Assembly (NCBI GenBank): GCA_027533385.1
Contig: JAPZUE010000004.1
Span: 1 to 64,000 of the forward strand
Direction of reading: 5' to 3'
Length of the DNA: 64,000 nt
From: Rhizobium sp.
Lineage (GTDB): Bacteria; Pseudomonadota; Alphaproteobacteria; Rhizobiales; Rhizobiaceae
This document shows, in pieces, positions 34,778-42,484 of this stretch. The first letter of the stretch is position 1; the number at the start of each line of letters is the position of its first letter. The notes beneath the pieces were generated by a model, which searched no databases, was not told the origin of the DNA, and saw only the letters and a list, made by a program, of their open reading frames with translations. Both the position numbers and the translations under genes were made by a program.

Positions 34778-36289
34778 ATGAGCAGCGAAGACCAAAGGCC
34801 TGAAACGACGGGTGCGCAATGGACGAAGCCCCGGCGCTTCGATCGCAACCTGATCGTCATCGGCGCCGGAGCTGCCGGGCTCGTATCCGCCTATATCGCG
34901 GCTGCCGCCAAGGCGAAGGTGACGCTGGTCGAGGCGCACAAGATGGGCGGTGACTGCCTCAACTTCGGCTGCGTTCCATCCAAGGCTCTGATCAAAAGTG
35001 CCAAGGTGGCACATCAGATGCGTCATGCCGATCACTATGGCCTGGAGGCCATCGAGCCGAAGGTTCCTTTCTCTGCCGTCATGGAGCGGATCCACAGGGT
35101 GATCGCGGAGATTGAACCGCATGACAGTGTCGAGCGCTATACGGGGCTCGGCGTCGAGGTGCTTCAGGGTTATGCCAAGCTGATCGATCCCTGGACGGTC
35201 GAGATCGCGCTGAACGACGGCGGCATGCAGCGGCTGACGACGCGGGCGATCATCATCGCGACCGGGGCGCAACCCTTCGTGCCTCCGATCCCGGGCCTTG
35301 CCGAGATCGGCTATCTTACTTCGGATACCCTCTGGGAACGCCTTCGGGATCGATCGACCGTGCCTCAGCGGCTCGTCGTTCTCGGTGGCGGCCCGATCGG
35401 TTGTGAGCTTTCGCAGAGTTTTGCCCGGCTCGGGTCAGAGGTCACGCAGATCGAAATGGCGCCGCGTCTGATGATGCGCGAGGATGAGGATGCCGCCGCC
35501 TTGGTCGAGGCGTCGCTGAAGGGTGACGGGGTAAAGGTCCTGACCCGGCACAAGGCCGTGGCCTGCGGAACGGATGCAAGCGGCAAGTGGATCGAGGTCG
35601 AGCATGACGGCGCGGTTCGCCGCATCGGTTTCGACGAGGTCATCGTTGCCGTCGGTCGGGCGCCGCGGCTCAAGGGGTTCGGGCTGGAAGAACTCGGCAT
35701 CAAGGTCGATCGGGTCGTCGAGACCAACGACTATCTGCAGACGCTCTTTCCCAACATTCTCGCTGCCGGTGATGTGGCGGGGCCCTATCAGTTCACCCAT
35801 GTCGCCGGGCATCAGGCCTGGTTCGCCGCGATCAATGCGCTGTTCGGCGATCTCAAGCGCTTCAAGGCCGATTATTCGGTGATCCCCTGGGCGACCTTCA
35901 CCGATCCCGAAGTCGCCCGCGTCGGACTGTCGGAGGCCGAGGCGAAGGAGAAGAAGATCCCGCATGAGGTTACGCGCTTCGGCATCGACGATCTGGACCG
36001 GGCGATTGCCGACGGATCTGCACGCGGCTTCGTCAAGGTGCTGACCGTGCCCGGCAAGGACAGGATCCTCGGCGCCACGATTGTCGGCGAGCATGCGGGC
36101 GATCTGCTTGCCGAGTTCGTCTTCGCCATGAAACATGGTCATGGACTGGGCAAGATTCTCGGCACGATCCATATCTATCCGACACTGGCCGAAGCCAACA
36201 AGATGGTGGCCGGGCAGTGGCGGCGCGCCCATATCAATGGCTTCCTGCTGTCGTTGCTTGAACGCTTCCAGACCTGGAGGCGTGGATGA
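34778..36289 (+). CDS. FAD-dependent pyridine nucleotide-disulfide oxidoreductase, MerA/Lpd-like
   Basis: This 503-residue flavoenzyme has an FAD motif (LIVIGAGAAGLVSAYIAAA) and the redox-active disulfide (GGDCLNFGCVPSKALIK). A second nucleotide motif (LVVLGGGPIGCELSQSFARLG) and a C-terminal dimer domain follow. The usual HPT-Glu of Lpd and glutathione reductase reads IHIYPTLAEANK, so the catalytic His is replaced. There is no N-terminal heavy-metal domain and no C-terminal cysteine pair, so true mercuric reductase is unlikely. It overlaps the phosphatidyltransferase gene by 4 bases. Its partner is unknown, possibly a redox step for the TVP38/ynj system. Confidence 0.85.
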   Translation: MSSEDQRPETTGAQWTKPRRFDRNLIVIGAGAAGLVSAYIAAAAKAKVTLVEAHKMGGDCLNFGCVPSKALIKSAKVAHQMRHADHYGLEAIEPKVPFSAVMERIHRVIAEIEPHDSVERYTGLGVEVLQGYAKLIDPWTVEIALNDGGMQRLTTRAIIIATGAQPFVPPIPGLAEIGYLTSDTLWERLRDRSTVPQRLVVLGGGPIGCELSQSFARLGSEVTQIEMAPRLMMREDEDAAALVEASLKGDGVKVLTRHKAVACGTDASGKWIEVEHDGAVRRIGFDEVIVAVGRAPRLKGFGLEELGIKVDRVVETNDYLQTLFPNILAAGDVAGPYQFTHVAGHQAWFAAINALFGDLKRFKADYSVIPWATFTDPEVARVGLSEAEAKEKKIPHEVTRFGIDDLDRAIADGSARGFVKVLTVPGKDRILGATIVGEHAGDLLAEFVFAMKHGHGLGKILGTIHIYPTLAEANKMVAGQWRRAHINGFLLSLLERFQTWRRG

Positions 36290-36903
36290 TCGATGCCAAG
36301 CTTTTGCCACTGCAAAAGGCGGTGCTGCAGCCCGTGGCCGAGTATCTGACCCGGCGCGGCGTTCGGGCGGACCAGATCAGCCTTGTCGGCTTTTTCGCCG
36401 GGCTTTTCGCCTTCGTGGCGCTCTGCTTCGGATCCTTTCTGGCGGCACTTCTGCTGATTCTGGTCAATAGGGCGCTTGACGGTCTCGATGGTGCCGTCGC
36501 CCGGATCCAGGGGCCAACGGATCGCGGTGCCTATCTCGATATCGCCTTCGATATGGTCTTTTATGCGCTGATCCCGCTTGGATTCGCGATCGCCGATCCG
36601 GTCGAAAACGCCCTGCCGGCTGCGGTTCTGATCGTCTCCTTCGTCGGTACCGGGTCCTCCTTCCTCGCCTTCTCGGCGGTTGCCGCGAAGCTCGGGCGCC
36701 AGGCGCCGGAGTTTCCGACCAAGGGCATCTACTATGCCGGTGGTCTCGCCGAAGGCTTCGAAACCATCCTGGTCTTCGTCGTGATGTGTCTTTTGCCCGA
36801 CAGCTTTCCGGTCATCGCCTATGGATTTGCGGCGCTCTGCGGTCTCACGACCGTTATTCGCTGGCGCCAGGGATGGGTCGCCTTCTCCGGAGATGATCGA
36901 TGA
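36286..36903 (+). CDS. CDP-alcohol phosphatidyltransferase-family membrane protein (YnjF-like)
   Basis: This 205-residue protein has about five transmembrane helices. The family catalytic motif is seen as LDGLDGAVARIQGPTDRGAY followed by LDIAFD. Between AR and the next Gly there are 7 residues rather than the 8 of the standard motif. This resembles Escherichia coli YnjF, an uncharacterised member. Such enzymes transfer a phosphatidyl group from CDP-diacylglycerol to an alcohol; the acceptor here is unknown. ATGA overlap with the oxidoreductase gene shows coupling. Its stop is 17 bases from the convergent sigma-factor stop. Confidence 0.82.
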   Translation: MIDAKLLPLQKAVLQPVAEYLTRRGVRADQISLVGFFAGLFAFVALCFGSFLAALLLILVNRALDGLDGAVARIQGPTDRGAYLDIAFDMVFYALIPLGFAIADPVENALPAAVLIVSFVGTGSSFLAFSAVAAKLGRQAPEFPTKGIYYAGGLAEGFETILVFVVMCLLPDSFPVIAYGFAALCGLTTVIRWRQGWVAFSGDDR

Positions 36904-36920
36904 ACCTGTCGAGATCTTTT

Positions 36921-37592
36921 TCAGACGGCAGTGTTCAAGCGGTCGAGGGCATTGCGTATCGTCACGCGCGCGCGGTGCAGAAGAACGCGCATGTTGCTCT
37001 CGGAGATGTCGAGCAGTGCGCAGACCTCGGAGGGGTCGAGGTCCTGCTGACCGCGCAGGATCAGAACCGCCCGCTGCATCGGTGGCAGCGTTTCAATCAC
37101 GTCTTCCACATGCTGCAGGATGCTGCGTCCCTCGACATGGCGCTCGGGTGTGAGGTTCTCCCAAAGCTCCGGCATCTCGCGCCAATGGCCATTTCCGTCA
37201 AAGGCATCTGTCAGCCCATCGGCGCTGCCGTGATCGTCGAAGAGGACCGTGCGACCTTCCCGGCGAGCGCGGCTGCGCGCCTTGTTGATGAGGATGGTGT
37301 AGATCCAGGCCGCCAGCGATCCGCGTCCCTCGAACAGATCGATGCGACCGAGCACCGCAATCCAGGTGTCCTGCACGACGTCTTCGGCGATATGACGTTG
37401 TGGAACGATACCGGTGCAGAAACGGATCATCGCGGCATTGTGGCGTCGATAGAGGCCGTCAAAGGCAGCGGCATCTCCGCGCATCAGGCGCAAGGCCAGA
37501 GCCCGATCATTCCCGTCAAACTCCGACACGCCACCCCCTGCCTGAACACGGGCGCCATTAGCGAAACAATCCGCTTCGATGTCCAGCCGCAT
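36921..37592 (-). CDS. ECF-type RNA polymerase sigma factor
   Basis: This 223-residue protein has sigma region 2 (AAFDGLYRRHNAAMIRFCTGIV, then EDVVQDTWIAVLGRIDLFEGRGSLAAWIYTILINKAR). Region 4 carries the helix-turn-helix LPPMQRAVLILRGQQDLDPS and MRVLLHRARVTIRNAL. No other regulatory domain is attached. It is the only minus-strand gene in the locus, divergent from the TVP38-zinc finger-ynjBCD genes and convergent with the phosphatidyltransferase gene. The ATG at 37592 lacks a strong ribosome site; a GTG 21 codons in, after a GGGGGTG, is an alternative. The zf-HC2 protein at 38512 is its likely anti-sigma factor. Confidence 0.88.
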   Translation of the reverse strand: MRLDIEADCFANGARVQAGGGVSEFDGNDRALALRLMRGDAAAFDGLYRRHNAAMIRFCTGIVPQRHIAEDVVQDTWIAVLGRIDLFEGRGSLAAWIYTILINKARSRARREGRTVLFDDHGSADGLTDAFDGNGHWREMPELWENLTPERHVEGRSILQHVEDVIETLPPMQRAVLILRGQQDLDPSEVCALLDISESNMRVLLHRARVTIRNALDRLNTAV

Positions 37593-37684
37593 TCGAGCCC
37601 ATCAAGTCATAGTGACCATCGCGTGTCTTACGTCTCGAGCCCTGTGGTCCTAAAGCAAGCCAATCGCTCTTTCAGGGGTAAGCC

Positions 37685-38479
37685 ATGACCGATGACCGCT
37701 CCTTGCGCCCTGACAATCTCTCCCCGCATGTGGTCGAAACGCGTTCACCGAATACACCGGGTCAAAAGTCTGCGTGGCGCTTCGCGCCCGTGCTTGTGGT
37801 GGCAGCCGGTCTGGCGCTTGGTTACGCTCTCGGCCTGCAGGATTATCTCAGTCTCGCCTTCCTCGCCGAACAGAGGCAGGCGCTCAGGTCCTATGTCGAT
37901 GCCAATTTTCTCTGGTCGGCGATCCTGTTCCTGTTCGCCTATATTCTGGCCGTCGCCTTCTCGTTCCCGGCGGCATCGGTGCTGACCATCTTTGGCGGTT
38001 TCCTGTTCGGCTGGATGATCGGCGGAGCGCTGGTCGCCATTGGGGCGACAGTCGGTGCGTCGATGCTGTTTCTCGCGACACGGTCGGCTTTCGGCGGTTT
38101 TCTGCGTCAGCGGGTGGACGGCGTGGTGAAGAAGCTGGCCGACGGCTTTCGCGAAAATGCCTTCGGTTATCTCTTCGTGATCCGCCTGGCGCCGGTCTTC
38201 CCCTTCTTCGTCGTGAATATCGCTGCGGCTCTCTTCGACATCAGCCTCGGTCGCTTCTTTCTGGCCACGTTTTTCGGGATCCTGCCGGGTACCTTTGCCT
38301 ATGCCTATCTCGGGCAGGGGGTCGACAGTGTCCTGGTTGCCGCACAGGCGAATGGCACGGAGGCGCAGCTGTCAGATCTGGTGACGACCGAGATCACACT
38401 TGCCTTCTTCGCGCTGGCACTTGTTGCCCTGATCCCGACCGTCTTTCGGCAAATCCGCAAACGAGGCATTTCGCCATGA
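37685..38479 (+). CDS. TVP38/TMEM64 (VTT/DedA-type) membrane protein
   Basis: This 264-residue protein has a polar N-terminal 30 residues, a first helix, and the VTT core: FLFAYILAVAFSFPAASVLT, GGFLFGWMIGGALVAIGATV, FVIRLAPVFPFFVVNIAAAL and LPGTFAYAYLG. VTT proteins are implicated in lipid scrambling or small-molecule membrane movement. Escherichia coli YdjX and YdjZ, encoded beside the ynj genes, belong to the same family. First gene on this strand after the sigma factor; the ATG follows AGGGGT. Confidence 0.87.
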   Translation: MTDDRSLRPDNLSPHVVETRSPNTPGQKSAWRFAPVLVVAAGLALGYALGLQDYLSLAFLAEQRQALRSYVDANFLWSAILFLFAYILAVAFSFPAASVLTIFGGFLFGWMIGGALVAIGATVGASMLFLATRSAFGGFLRQRVDGVVKKLADGFRENAFGYLFVIRLAPVFPFFVVNIAAALFDISLGRFFLATFFGILPGTFAYAYLGQGVDSVLVAAQANGTEAQLSDLVTTEITLAFFALALVALIPTVFRQIRKRGISP

Positions 38480-38511
38480 AGATCCACTTTGCCGGGTGTC
38501 AGGGGTAAACG

Positions 38512-38760
38512 ATGTTTCGATGCAGTGAAGTTGCCGAGCGCACCAGTCGATTGATTGATGACGAACTCGGCTTCTGGCCGAGGGTCAACATGAAGCTTCA
38601 TATCGCCGTATGCCGAGGCTGCCAGGCCTTTGTCGAGCAGATGCGAACCACCCGTGCGCTCACCGCCATGGCTGGTGGCGCTGCCGAGGAGCCGGTTCCG
38701 AGCGACGAGATACGTGATGCCTTGGAACGCTATCGGATGCGGTCGGCGCGGATATCATGA
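38512..38760 (+). CDS. Small zinc-finger (zf-HC2) protein, candidate anti-sigma factor
   Basis: This 82-residue soluble protein has Cys4, His30, Cys34 and Cys37, the C-x25-H-x3-C-x2-C pattern of zinc-binding anti-sigma (ZAS) domains, in HIAVCRGCQAF. There is no transmembrane helix, so a cytoplasmic redox- or metal-sensing anti-sigma factor is likely. The only sigma factor nearby is the ECF protein at 36921. It is encoded in the other transcription unit rather than directly after the sigma gene, which is unusual. Its stop overlaps a possible early ATG of the next gene. Confidence 0.75.
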   Translation: MFRCSEVAERTSRLIDDELGFWPRVNMKLHIAVCRGCQAFVEQMRTTRALTAMAGGAAEEPVPSDEIRDALERYRMRSARIS

Positions 38761-38852
38761 AATCCAGCAGATCTTTCCAGCGTAGTTCAAAACACAGAAG
38801 TGCCGCAGACCATGAGCGGGATGCGGGGGATTTTCAGGGAGAAGGGCAGATC

Positions 38853-40082
38853 ATGCGATTGATGAAACGGATTTTCGCCGCCAGCCTCGTGGCTGCTGCC
38901 ACAAGCCTTCCGGCTTTCGCGGCGGGTCCCGATCTATCCGATTGGGCTGCGATCGGGCAGGCCGCGTCAGGCCAGACGGTCTATTTCAACGCCTGGGGCG
39001 GATCGGAGAACATCAACGCCTACCTCGAATGGGTCGGCGCGGAAATGCAGGCACGTTACGGGGTGACAGTCGTCCAGGTGAAGCTGGATGATACGGCCAG
39101 CGCCGTTGCCAAGGTCGTGGCCGAAAAGGCCGCCGGCAAGAATGAGGGCGGCTCGGTCGATCTCATCTGGATCAATGGCGAGAACTTCGTTTCGATGAAG
39201 CAGCAGAACCTGCTGCTGACGCCCGGCTGGGCGACGGCCTTGCCGAACTGGCGCTATGTCGATGTCGAGAACCAGCCGACCATTCTTACCGACTTCACGG
39301 AGCCGACAGAGGGACTGGAAAGTCCCTGGGGTGGCGCAAAGATGGTGTTCTTCTACGATAGCGCACGCACCGAAGCCTCCGTTCTGCCTGATGACGTGAT
39401 CCAGCTCCTGGATTGGGCCAAGGCGAATCCGGGTCGTTTTTCCTATCCGGCTCCCCCGGATTTCATCGGGTCGTCCTTCCTGAAGCAGGTGTTGAGCGAA
39501 GTGATCGAGGATCCGGCGAAGCTGTCGAAACCGGTGAGCGAAGAGACCTTCGAGCGCGACGTCGAACCCCTGTTTGCCTATCTCGACCAGTTGCATCCGG
39601 TTGCCTGGCGTCAGGGCAAGACCTTCCCGCAGAACTATCCCGACATGAAGCAGAAGCTTGCCGATGGCGAACTCGACATCATTTTCGCCTTCAATCCGGC
39701 AGAAGCATCGGCCGGTATCAAGGCCGGTGAACTACCGGACACCGTGCGTTCCTTCACCTTCTCCGGCGGGACGCTGGGCAACACGCATTTCGTCGCCATT
39801 CCCTACAATGCCAGTGCCAAGGAAGGTGCGCTGCTGACGGCGAACTTCCTGATTTCGCCGGAGGCTCAGTTGCGCAAGCAGGATCCGGCCCATTGGGGTG
39901 ACCCGACCGTTCTGGCGATGTCCAAGCTGTCCGAAGCCGATCGCGCGGCATTCTCGGCGCTTGATCTCGGGGTCGCGACACTTTCACCGGATGAGCTCGG
40001 ACCTGTCATCGCCGAGCCGCATGCGAGCTGGATGGAGCGGATCGAAGTGGAATGGCGCAGGCGTTACGCGAGCGGCAATTGA
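38853..40082 (+). CDS. ynjB: YnjB-type ABC transporter substrate-binding protein
   Basis: This 409-residue binding protein has a signal peptide (MRLMKRIFAASLVAAATS, cleavage near AFAA). The fold is type II, with VYFNAWGGSENINAYLEWVG at the mature N-terminus, DLIWINGENFVSM and PAPPDFIGSSFLKQVL. This matches the YnjB family (COG4134). ATG 38853 follows AGGGAGAAGGG and restores the signal peptide; an in-frame ATG at 38757 that overlaps the zinc-finger stop would add 32 residues. The ligand of the YnjBCD importer is not known in any organism I can name. Confidence 0.85.
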   Translation: MRLMKRIFAASLVAAATSLPAFAAGPDLSDWAAIGQAASGQTVYFNAWGGSENINAYLEWVGAEMQARYGVTVVQVKLDDTASAVAKVVAEKAAGKNEGGSVDLIWINGENFVSMKQQNLLLTPGWATALPNWRYVDVENQPTILTDFTEPTEGLESPWGGAKMVFFYDSARTEASVLPDDVIQLLDWAKANPGRFSYPAPPDFIGSSFLKQVLSEVIEDPAKLSKPVSEETFERDVEPLFAYLDQLHPVAWRQGKTFPQNYPDMKQKLADGELDIIFAFNPAEASAGIKAGELPDTVRSFTFSGGTLGNTHFVAIPYNASAKEGALLTANFLISPEAQLRKQDPAHWGDPTVLAMSKLSEADRAAFSALDLGVATLSPDELGPVIAEPHASWMERIEVEWRRRYASGN

Positions 40083-40085
40083 GCC

Positions 40086-41810
40086 GTGCTGCATCCCCCC
40101 AAGGCCCGCAGTTTCGTTAACAGGTTGACCGCGCTTTTTCCCCAAAGTGCTGTCGTACTCACGCTTGGTCTGTTGCTGCTGCCGATCACCTTCGGCATTC
40201 TCGGCACGCTGCTGCCTGCCTTCGGCTACCTGCCTGCGCTCGGTGGTCTGGAGCTGGGGCTCCAACCCTTCCGCGCTCTCCTTGAAACGCCGGGACTGGC
40301 AACGGCGGCACTGCTCAGCCTGATCACTGGCCTTGCCGCCACGGCTATATCGCTCTGTGTCACCCTGGTTTTCATTGCAGGCTTCGCAGGCACGCCGGCT
40401 CTTTCCCGCATCCAGCACTTCCTCTCGCCGCTGCTTGCCGTTCCCCATGCCGCAGCGGCGTTCGGCCTTGCCTTCCTCATCGCACCTTCCGGGTTTCTCA
40501 TCCGACTGATTGCGCCGCTGTTTGGCATAGAACGGCCACCGGATGTTCTGATCCCTCATGATCCATGGGGGTTGACCATGATCGCGGGGCTGGTGATCAA
40601 GGAAACGCCGTTTCTCTTTCTCGTCACGCTGGCGGCTCTGCCGCAGGTCGATCTTGCCGGCGCCCGCCGTCTTGGCTCGTCCTTCGGGTATGGGCGGATC
40701 GCGGGCTTCGTCTATCTGCTGTGGCCGGCGCTCTACCGGCAAATCCGCTTTGCCGTCTATGCCGTGATCGCCTACTCATCCTCCGTGGTCGATGTCGCGA
40801 TCATCCTTGGGCCGAACCTGCCGGGCACGCTTGCCACGCGGCTGGTGCAATGGATGAACGACCCCGATCTTTCCATGCGTTTTCTGGCCTCGGCTGGTGC
40901 CGTTCTGCAGCTTGCGGTGACGCTTGCAGCGTTGATCCTGTGGTTCTGTCTGGAGAAACTCGGGGCGGCGCTGATGAGGTTCTTTCGCGATCGCGGGCAT
41001 CGTTTCGGTGGTGATCGCCTGCTGTGTTTATCCTCGATCGTTGCTGTTGCTCTGATCGCCGCCAGCGTCTTTGCCGGGCTTGCCATTCTCGCTATCTGGT
41101 CGCTTGCCGGTCTCTGGCAGTTTCCGGATCTTCTGCCACGGGACTTCACGCTTCGCAGCTGGATGGTCGCATTGCCTCGGGTGCTGGATCCGCTGGTGAC
41201 GACGCTGGTGATCGGGCTTGCCTCCACGCTGATCGCGGTTTTTCTGACCATTGGTTGCCTTGAGCGGGAGATCCAGACCGGGCGAAACGGCGGTGACAGA
41301 AGCCTGATGCTCCTTTATCTGCCACTCATGGTGCCGCAGATCGCCTTTGTCTTCGGCCTGCAGCTGCTCTTCATCGGGAGCGGCAGCCAGTATCGGCTCG
41401 CCGCCCTCATTCTCGTTCATCTGGTGTTCGTCCTGCCTTATGTGTTCCTGTCGCTGGCCGATCCCTGGCGCGCCATGGATCGCCGTTATGAAGTGATCGC
41501 TGCCGCCCTTGGACGATCGCGGCTCTCCGTGCTCCTTTCGGTGCGGCTGCCGATGCTGATCCGGCCCATTTTGACGGCTCTTGCCGTTGGCTTTGCCGTT
41601 TCGGTTGGTCAGTATCTGCCGACGCTTCTGATCGGCGAGGGGCGGCTTTCGACGATCACAACGGAGGCTGTCGCACTGGCGTCCGGCAACAACCGACGTG
41701 TCATTGGAGTGTATGCGCTGCTTCAGACCATCCTGCCCTTTCTCGCCTTCGCACTGGCGGCGCTTCTGCCGGCGGTGCTTCACCGCAATCGCCGGGACAT
41801 GAGGGTCTGA
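40086..41810 (+). CDS. ynjC: YnjC-type ABC transporter permease (two-domain)
   Basis: This 574-residue permease has about twelve helices in two halves, each with an ABC permease coupling loop: ITGLAATAISLCVTLVFIAG and AGARRLGSSFGYGRIAGFVY, then AAALGRSRLSVLLSVRLPML. It is a fused dimer like YnjC/ThiP-type permeases. GTG start 3 bases after the ynjB stop; 2 bases to ynjD. Confidence 0.85.
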   Translation: MLHPPKARSFVNRLTALFPQSAVVLTLGLLLLPITFGILGTLLPAFGYLPALGGLELGLQPFRALLETPGLATAALLSLITGLAATAISLCVTLVFIAGFAGTPALSRIQHFLSPLLAVPHAAAAFGLAFLIAPSGFLIRLIAPLFGIERPPDVLIPHDPWGLTMIAGLVIKETPFLFLVTLAALPQVDLAGARRLGSSFGYGRIAGFVYLLWPALYRQIRFAVYAVIAYSSSVVDVAIILGPNLPGTLATRLVQWMNDPDLSMRFLASAGAVLQLAVTLAALILWFCLEKLGAALMRFFRDRGHRFGGDRLLCLSSIVAVALIAASVFAGLAILAIWSLAGLWQFPDLLPRDFTLRSWMVALPRVLDPLVTTLVIGLASTLIAVFLTIGCLEREIQTGRNGGDRSLMLLYLPLMVPQIAFVFGLQLLFIGSGSQYRLAALILVHLVFVLPYVFLSLADPWRAMDRRYEVIAAALGRSRLSVLLSVRLPMLIRPILTALAVGFAVSVGQYLPTLLIGEGRLSTITTEAVALASGNNRRVIGVYALLQTILPFLAFALAALLPAVLHRNRRDMRV

Positions 41811-41812
41811 CG

Positions 41813-42484
41813 ATGTCGGAACGTGAAAAGACAAATGGCCTCTGCCTTACGGACGTCGTGATCCGCCTGCGTGCGAGCCAGCTGATCGCGCTCACGGCTG
41901 TCGTGCCCCCTGGGTCGGTGTTCACCGTGATGGGCCCCTCGGGTTCGGGGAAATCGACCTTGCTCTCGTTCATCGGCGGGTTTCTGGATCCGGCCTTTCA
42001 TGCTGAGGGTGCAGTGACGGTCGATGGCCTCGACCTTCTGGCACTGGCTCCGGAGCAGCGTCGTGCCGGCATCCTCTTCCAGGATCCGCTGCTCTTCCCG
42101 CATATGTCCGTGGGTGCCAATATCGCCTTCGCCATTCCGGCAGAGATTGCTGACCGGCAGATGCGACGGCGGATGGCGGCCGAGATCCTGACCGAGATGG
42201 AGCTTGACGGTGTTTCGGATCGTGATCCGGCAACTCTATCGGGCGGGCAGAAGGCACGGGTAGCGCTCGCGCGCGTTCTTGTTTCACAGCCCCGTCTGTT
42301 GCTGCTCGACGAACCCTTTTCTAAGCTCGACATGGCGCTGCGCAGTCAGATGCGCGCCCTTGTCTTCGCCCGTGCACGCAAAGCAGGCCTCCCGGTCGTT
42401 CTCGTCACGCATGACGAGGCCGATGCAGACGCCGCTGGCGGTCCCGTGCATCGGCTGGGTGGACAGGATCTGGGGCATGGCTGA
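41813..42484 (+). CDS. ynjD: YnjD-type ABC transporter ATP-binding protein
   Basis: This ATPase of 223 residues has Walker A (GPSGSGKST), Q-loop (RRAGILFQDPLLFPHMSVGAN), signature (LSGGQKARVALARVL), Walker B (LLLLDEPFSKLD) and switch His (VTHDEADADAAGG). It ends soon after the switch, without an accessory domain. It completes the YnjBCD importer. The last 8 bases overlap the next gene's ATG. Confidence 0.88.
   Translation: MSEREKTNGLCLTDVVIRLRASQLIALTAVVPPGSVFTVMGPSGSGKSTLLSFIGGFLDPAFHAEGAVTVDGLDLLALAPEQRRAGILFQDPLLFPHMSVGANIAFAIPAEIADRQMRRRMAAEILTEMELDGVSDRDPATLSGGQKARVALARVLVSQPRLLLLDEPFSKLDMALRSQMRALVFARARKAGLPVVLVTHDEADADAAGGPVHRLGGQDLGHG

Noticed and set aside
34778-36289. Mercury resistance (merA)
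   Set aside because: No heavy-metal-binding N-terminus, no C-terminal Cys pair, and no merR, merT or merP nearby.
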